7,643 bases of DNA from an uncultured Oscillospiraceae bacterium (GTDB taxonomy: Bacteria; Bacillota; Clostridia; Oscillospirales; Oscillospiraceae). The stretch is from positions 1 through 7,643 of the forward strand of contig CALWVX010000082.1 of the NCBI GenBank assembly GCA_944385065.1, given 5' to 3'. Each line of letters opens with the position of its first letter. Position 1 is the stretch's first letter. The notes beneath the pieces are model-generated. The model ran no database searches. It saw nothing but the letters and a program-made list of their open reading frames with translations, and was not told the DNA's origin. Of the stretch, positions 5,917-7,643 are shown piece by piece. The position numbers were made by a program, and so were the translations under genes.

Positions 5917-6807
5917 TCAACCCTCGTCCCCGTGGCCGCACAGGGCCACAAAGACGTTCTGCAGATTCATGGGAGACACGTCCACATCCTCCGCCCCCTC
6001 CAGGGCGGCCAGCTTTCCGGGGTCGACCCGGACGGCGGCGGTGGTGTGGCGGCCCACGGTGCGGCGGGACAGCACCTCCACCCCGGCGCACACCCGGTCC
6101 ACCGCGGTCTCCGCCCCGGAGACATAGCGGAACTGGTCGATCAGCTCGTCGGTGGGGCTGTTTTCCAGAATGCGGCCCCGGTCCAGAATGATGACCTGTT
6201 CAAAGACGGAGGCGGCCTCCTCGATAATGTGGGTGGAGACGATAAACGTGCGGCCCGTCTGGGCGAAGTCGTCCAGCAGCAGCTGATAGAACCGCTCCCG
6301 CATCACCACGTCCAGCCCCGCCGCCGGCTCGTCCAGAATGGTCAGCTCGGCCCGGCTGGCCAGGGCGATGAGGATGGTCACCATGGACATCTGCCCCTTG
6401 CTGAGCTGGCACACCTTTTTCTTGGGGTCCAGCTGGAACTCCTCCAGCAGCCGGTCGGCGTAGGCCTGGTCCCAGTTTGGATAGAAGATGGCCGCCGAGT
6501 GCAGGTAGTGGCGGACCTTCAGGCTGTTCTGGCCGGAGAACAGGGTGGGCTGCAGCTCCCGGGAGAAGCAGATGTGGTCCAGAACCGCCTGGTTCTCCCA
6601 CACGTCCTGCCCGCTGTAGGTGACCTCGCCTTTGTCCTTGGTGTTCTGGGCGGTGAGAATGCCCAGAAGCGTGGTCTTGCCCGCCCCGTTGCGGCCGATC
6701 AGGCCGTAGATCTTTCCCGGCTGAATGGTCAGGTCCAGATTCTGGAGCACCTGTTTGCTCCCATAGGATTTGGACAGGCCCTCGGCCTTCAAAACGCCAG
6801 CGCTCAT
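5917..6807 (-). CDS. ABC transporter ATP-binding protein, YtrB-like
   Basis: Cytoplasmic ATPase subunit of 296 residues. Motifs in order: Walker A GRNGAGKTT (38-46), probable Q-loop Gln86, signature LSKGQ (135-139, a variant of LSGGQ), Walker B LTILDEP with catalytic Glu160, D-loop AGLD (163-166) and switch His193 in STH. The stretch FYPNWDQAYADRLLEEF (108-124) and KKKVCQLSKGQMSMV are characteristic of the ATPases paired with YtrA-type GntR regulators in Firmicutes (YtrB group). About 80 residues follow the switch region as a C-terminal extension. Its ATG overlaps the regulator's stop by 4 nt. Family members are often induced by cell-wall-active compounds or are of unknown function; the substrate here cannot be told from sequence. 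All nucleotide-binding motifs are intact. Confidence 0.93.
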   Translation of the reverse strand: MSAGVLKAEGLSKSYGSKQVLQNLDLTIQPGKIYGLIGRNGAGKTTLLGILTAQNTKDKGEVTYSGQDVWENQAVLDHICFSRELQPTLFSGQNSLKVRHYLHSAAIFYPNWDQAYADRLLEEFQLDPKKKVCQLSKGQMSMVTILIALASRAELTILDEPAAGLDVVMRERFYQLLLDDFAQTGRTFIVSTHIIEEAASVFEQVIILDRGRILENSPTDELIDQFRYVSGAETAVDRVCAGVEVLSRRTVGRHTTAAVRVDPGKLAALEGAEDVDVSPMNLQNVFVALCGHGDEG

Positions 6808-7184
6808 GCTTCTTCCCCCTCCTGAATTGCCCGCCGGATCATATCCAGCAGCTCCTGGCCGGTGAGCTGGAGGGAGGCGCCCTCCTTCACCAGCGGCTTG
6901 ACATAGCCGTCATAAAAGGCGTCCCGCCGTTTCCGTTTCACCGCTTCTTCCGCTCCTTTCGACACGAACATGCCGATGCCCCGCTTTTTGTAGAGAATTC
7001 CGTCTGTGACCAGCAGATTGATGCCCTTGGCCGCGGTGGCCGGGTTGATGTTATACCCCCGGGCCAGCTCGTTGGTGGAGGGAACCTGCTCCTCCTCCCG
7101 GTACACCCCCCGGAGGATGTCGTCCTCCAGCATCCGGGCGATCTGCAGATAGATCAGGGACTGGTCGTTCAAAGTCCCCCGCAT
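6804..7184 (-). CDS. GntR-family (YtrA-like) transcriptional regulator of the ABC operon
   Basis: A 126-residue DNA-binding protein. Residues about 10-74 form the winged helix-turn-helix of the GntR family, with the typical YLQIARMLEDDILRG start, the recognition region PSTNELARGYNINPATAAKG (35-54) and the wing GILYKKRGIGMFV (62-74). The remaining 50 residues are a short helical tail, too small for a ligand domain of the FadR or HutC type, which defines the YtrA subgroup. The start at 7182-7184 is chosen because GGAGGTGAG lies about 5 nt upstream; the longer open frame would start inside the operator and promoter. It is first in the operon, its stop overlapping the ATPase start, and a 24-bp inverted repeat lies at its promoter, so it probably represses its own operon until an inducer appears. 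Confidence 0.92.
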   Translation of the reverse strand: MRGTLNDQSLIYLQIARMLEDDILRGVYREEEQVPSTNELARGYNINPATAAKGINLLVTDGILYKKRGIGMFVSKGAEEAVKRKRRDAFYDGYVKPLVKEGASLQLTGQELLDMIRRAIQEGEEA

Positions 7185-7218
7185 GGGCCTCACCTCCTCA
7201 GATGACAGGTTGTTGATT

Positions 7219-7242
7219 GGTTCATTACTTGTGTAATTAACC
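7219..7242. promoter_or_regulatory. Inverted-repeat operator for the GntR regulator
   Basis: Half-sites GGTTNATTAC and its complement GTAATNAACC face each other across a 4-nt centre. Nine of ten arm positions pair. The site overlaps the end of the -10 box and the predicted transcription start of the GntR-ABC operon, about 35 bp before the gntR ATG. Dyads of this size at such positions are typical of dimeric GntR repressors. Binding by the adjacent regulator is inferred. Confidence 0.75.
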
Positions 7243-7268
7243 ATAGCACTAAGGGGCGTATCTGTCAA
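7240..7268 (-). promoter_or_regulatory. Promoter of the GntR-ABC operon
   Basis: On the minus strand, a perfect -35 TTGACA (7263-7268) is followed by 17 nt and -10 TATGGT (7240-7245, 4 of 6), preceded by TGC as an extended -10. Transcription should begin near 7233, within the operator, leaving a leader of about 50 nt before gntR. Confidence 0.75.
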
Positions 7269-7270
7269 GA

Positions 7271-7309
7271 GGGCCGGGCGGAATTTTTTCAAAAAATTCC
7301 GCCCGGCCC
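7271..7309. repeat. 39-bp perfect palindrome upstream of the GntR-ABC promoter
   Basis: Two exactly complementary 19-nt arms flank one base. Each arm has a GC-rich outer part (GGGCCGGGCGG) and an A/T inner part (AATTTTTT), so the centre is T6-C-A6. It ends 2 bp from the -35 box and lies just past the hydrogenase terminator. No T-run follows it on the minus strand, and an A-run follows on the plus strand, so it is not a standard terminator. It may be a second, backup terminator, a protein site, or a fold-back repeat. Confidence 0.7.
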
Positions 7310-7310
7310 G

Positions 7311-7346
7311 AAAAAAGCCGCGGGCGCCCACAGGGGCGCCCGCGGC
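7311..7346 (-). terminator. Intrinsic terminator of the hydrogenase gene
   Basis: A 13-bp perfect GC stem (7317-7329 with 7334-7346, 4-nt loop) is followed on the minus strand by six Ts (7311-7316). It starts about 36 nt past the hydrogenase stop codon. On the plus strand the stem is followed by GAACTGTTTTTG, so weak bidirectional function is possible. Confidence 0.92.
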
Positions 7347-7382
7347 GAACTGTTTTTGATTTGGATGGGGCAGGGGAGAAGG

Positions 7383-7643
7383 TCACCGGGTGACGGCAGG
7401 GGACTCGCCGGCGGCCTTGACCGCGTCCAGCACACCCCGGCCCTCGGCCTGCTTGGCGTGCTTCTCCACGTCCATGCGGTTCCGGGGGCTGCGAACCAGA
7501 CAGCCGGCCCCCTGGACACAGCCGCCCTCGCAGGCCATGCCCTCGATGAAGTTGGCCTCCAGCCGTCCGGCCTTCAGCTTGAGCAGGGCGGCCTCGCACT
7601 CGGCGATGCCGCTGCAGGGCAGGGCCTTCAGCTCGAAATCCTT
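7383..7643 (-). CDS. [FeFe]-hydrogenase large subunit, C-terminal part (runs off right edge)
   Basis: Only the last 86 residues are present; the frame is open to the window edge. They read as the end of the iron-only hydrogenase catalytic domain: PCSGIAECEAALLKL, then FIEGMACEGGCVQGAGCL, which contains the MACxGGC H-cluster signature whose cysteines hold the catalytic iron cluster, then RNRMDVEKHAKQA and a short tail. Such enzymes make or consume H2 during fermentation or electron bifurcation, or act as hydrogen sensors. The ECEAAL and IEGMACEGGC wording is closer to the less-studied monomeric groups than to classic clostridial HydA, but the N-terminal Fe-S domains needed to decide are outside the window, so no gene symbol is given. 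It ends with its own strong terminator, so it is not in the GntR-ABC operon. Confidence 0.85.
   Translation of the reverse strand, partial: KDFELKALPCSGIAECEAALLKLKAGRLEANFIEGMACEGGCVQGAGCLVRSPRNRMDVEKHAKQAEGRGVLDAVKAAGESPAVTR

Noticed and set aside
5319..6825. Plus-strand open frames opposite the ABC genes (290 and 297 codons)
   Set aside because: Their translations are G/P/H/Q-rich with no domain and mirror well-supported minus-strand genes.
7185..7331. Extended start of the GntR regulator
   Set aside because: It would begin in the palindrome and run through the promoter and operator; a strong GGAGGTGAG precedes the ATG at 7182-7184.
1..7643. CRISPR arrays, tRNA or rRNA genes, transposases, phage genes
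   Set aside because: No regularly spaced repeats, no cloverleaf or rRNA sequence and no such protein signatures were seen on either strand.

Overview
The window looks like ordinary chromosome from a strictly anaerobic, GC-rich Firmicute, most likely a Clostridia/Oscillospiraceae gut bacterium. This is inferred from a class III (oxygen-sensitive) ribonucleotide reductase with its radical-SAM activase, the tail of an [FeFe]-hydrogenase, a YtrA-type GntR/ABC operon typical of Firmicutes, strong Shine-Dalgarno sequences before nearly every gene, and strong G/C third-position codon preference. Species cannot be assigned without a search.

Layout. (1) 1-2854: the anaerobic dNTP locus on the minus strand, nrdD followed by nrdG (nrdG runs off the left edge). 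The two genes are separated by about 230 nt of structured, repeat-like DNA. The nrdD promoter is nearly consensus; a palindrome resembling an NrdR box lies across its -35 and a weaker second copy lies 41 bp upstream. A strong G-quadruplex motif sits in the leader. (2) 2788-4227: a plus-strand, two-gene unit diverging from nrdD: mnmA (tRNA 2-thiouridylase) overlapping by 4 nt a small two-helix membrane protein of unknown function. (3) 4228-4443: a convergent intergenic region with a purine-rich repeat, two GC hairpins and a 15-bp perfect terminator-like hairpin. (4) 4444-7268: a compact minus-strand operon of GntR (YtrA-like) regulator, ABC ATPase and two different small membrane permeases, with overlaps or gaps of 13 nt or less. 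Its promoter carries a 24-bp inverted repeat that is a convincing autoregulatory operator. (5) 7271-7643: a 39-bp A/T-centred palindrome, an intrinsic terminator, and the C-terminal 86 residues of an iron-only hydrogenase.

How the genes work together. NrdG generates the glycyl radical on NrdD, which makes dNTPs without oxygen; NrdR would shut this off when dATP is plentiful. MnmA thiolates U34 of Lys/Glu/Gln tRNAs; its partner gene may only be co-transcribed with it. The GntR-ABC operon resembles self-regulated exporter or stress-response systems of the YtrA/YtrB type; its substrate cannot be read from sequence. I see no CRISPR array, tRNA, rRNA, transposase or phage gene. Nothing here amounts to a wholly new system. 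The most interesting signals are regulatory: tandem NrdR-like sites plus the G4 leader, the GntR operator, the repeat wedged between nrdD and nrdG, and a Cys-rich MnmA active site.
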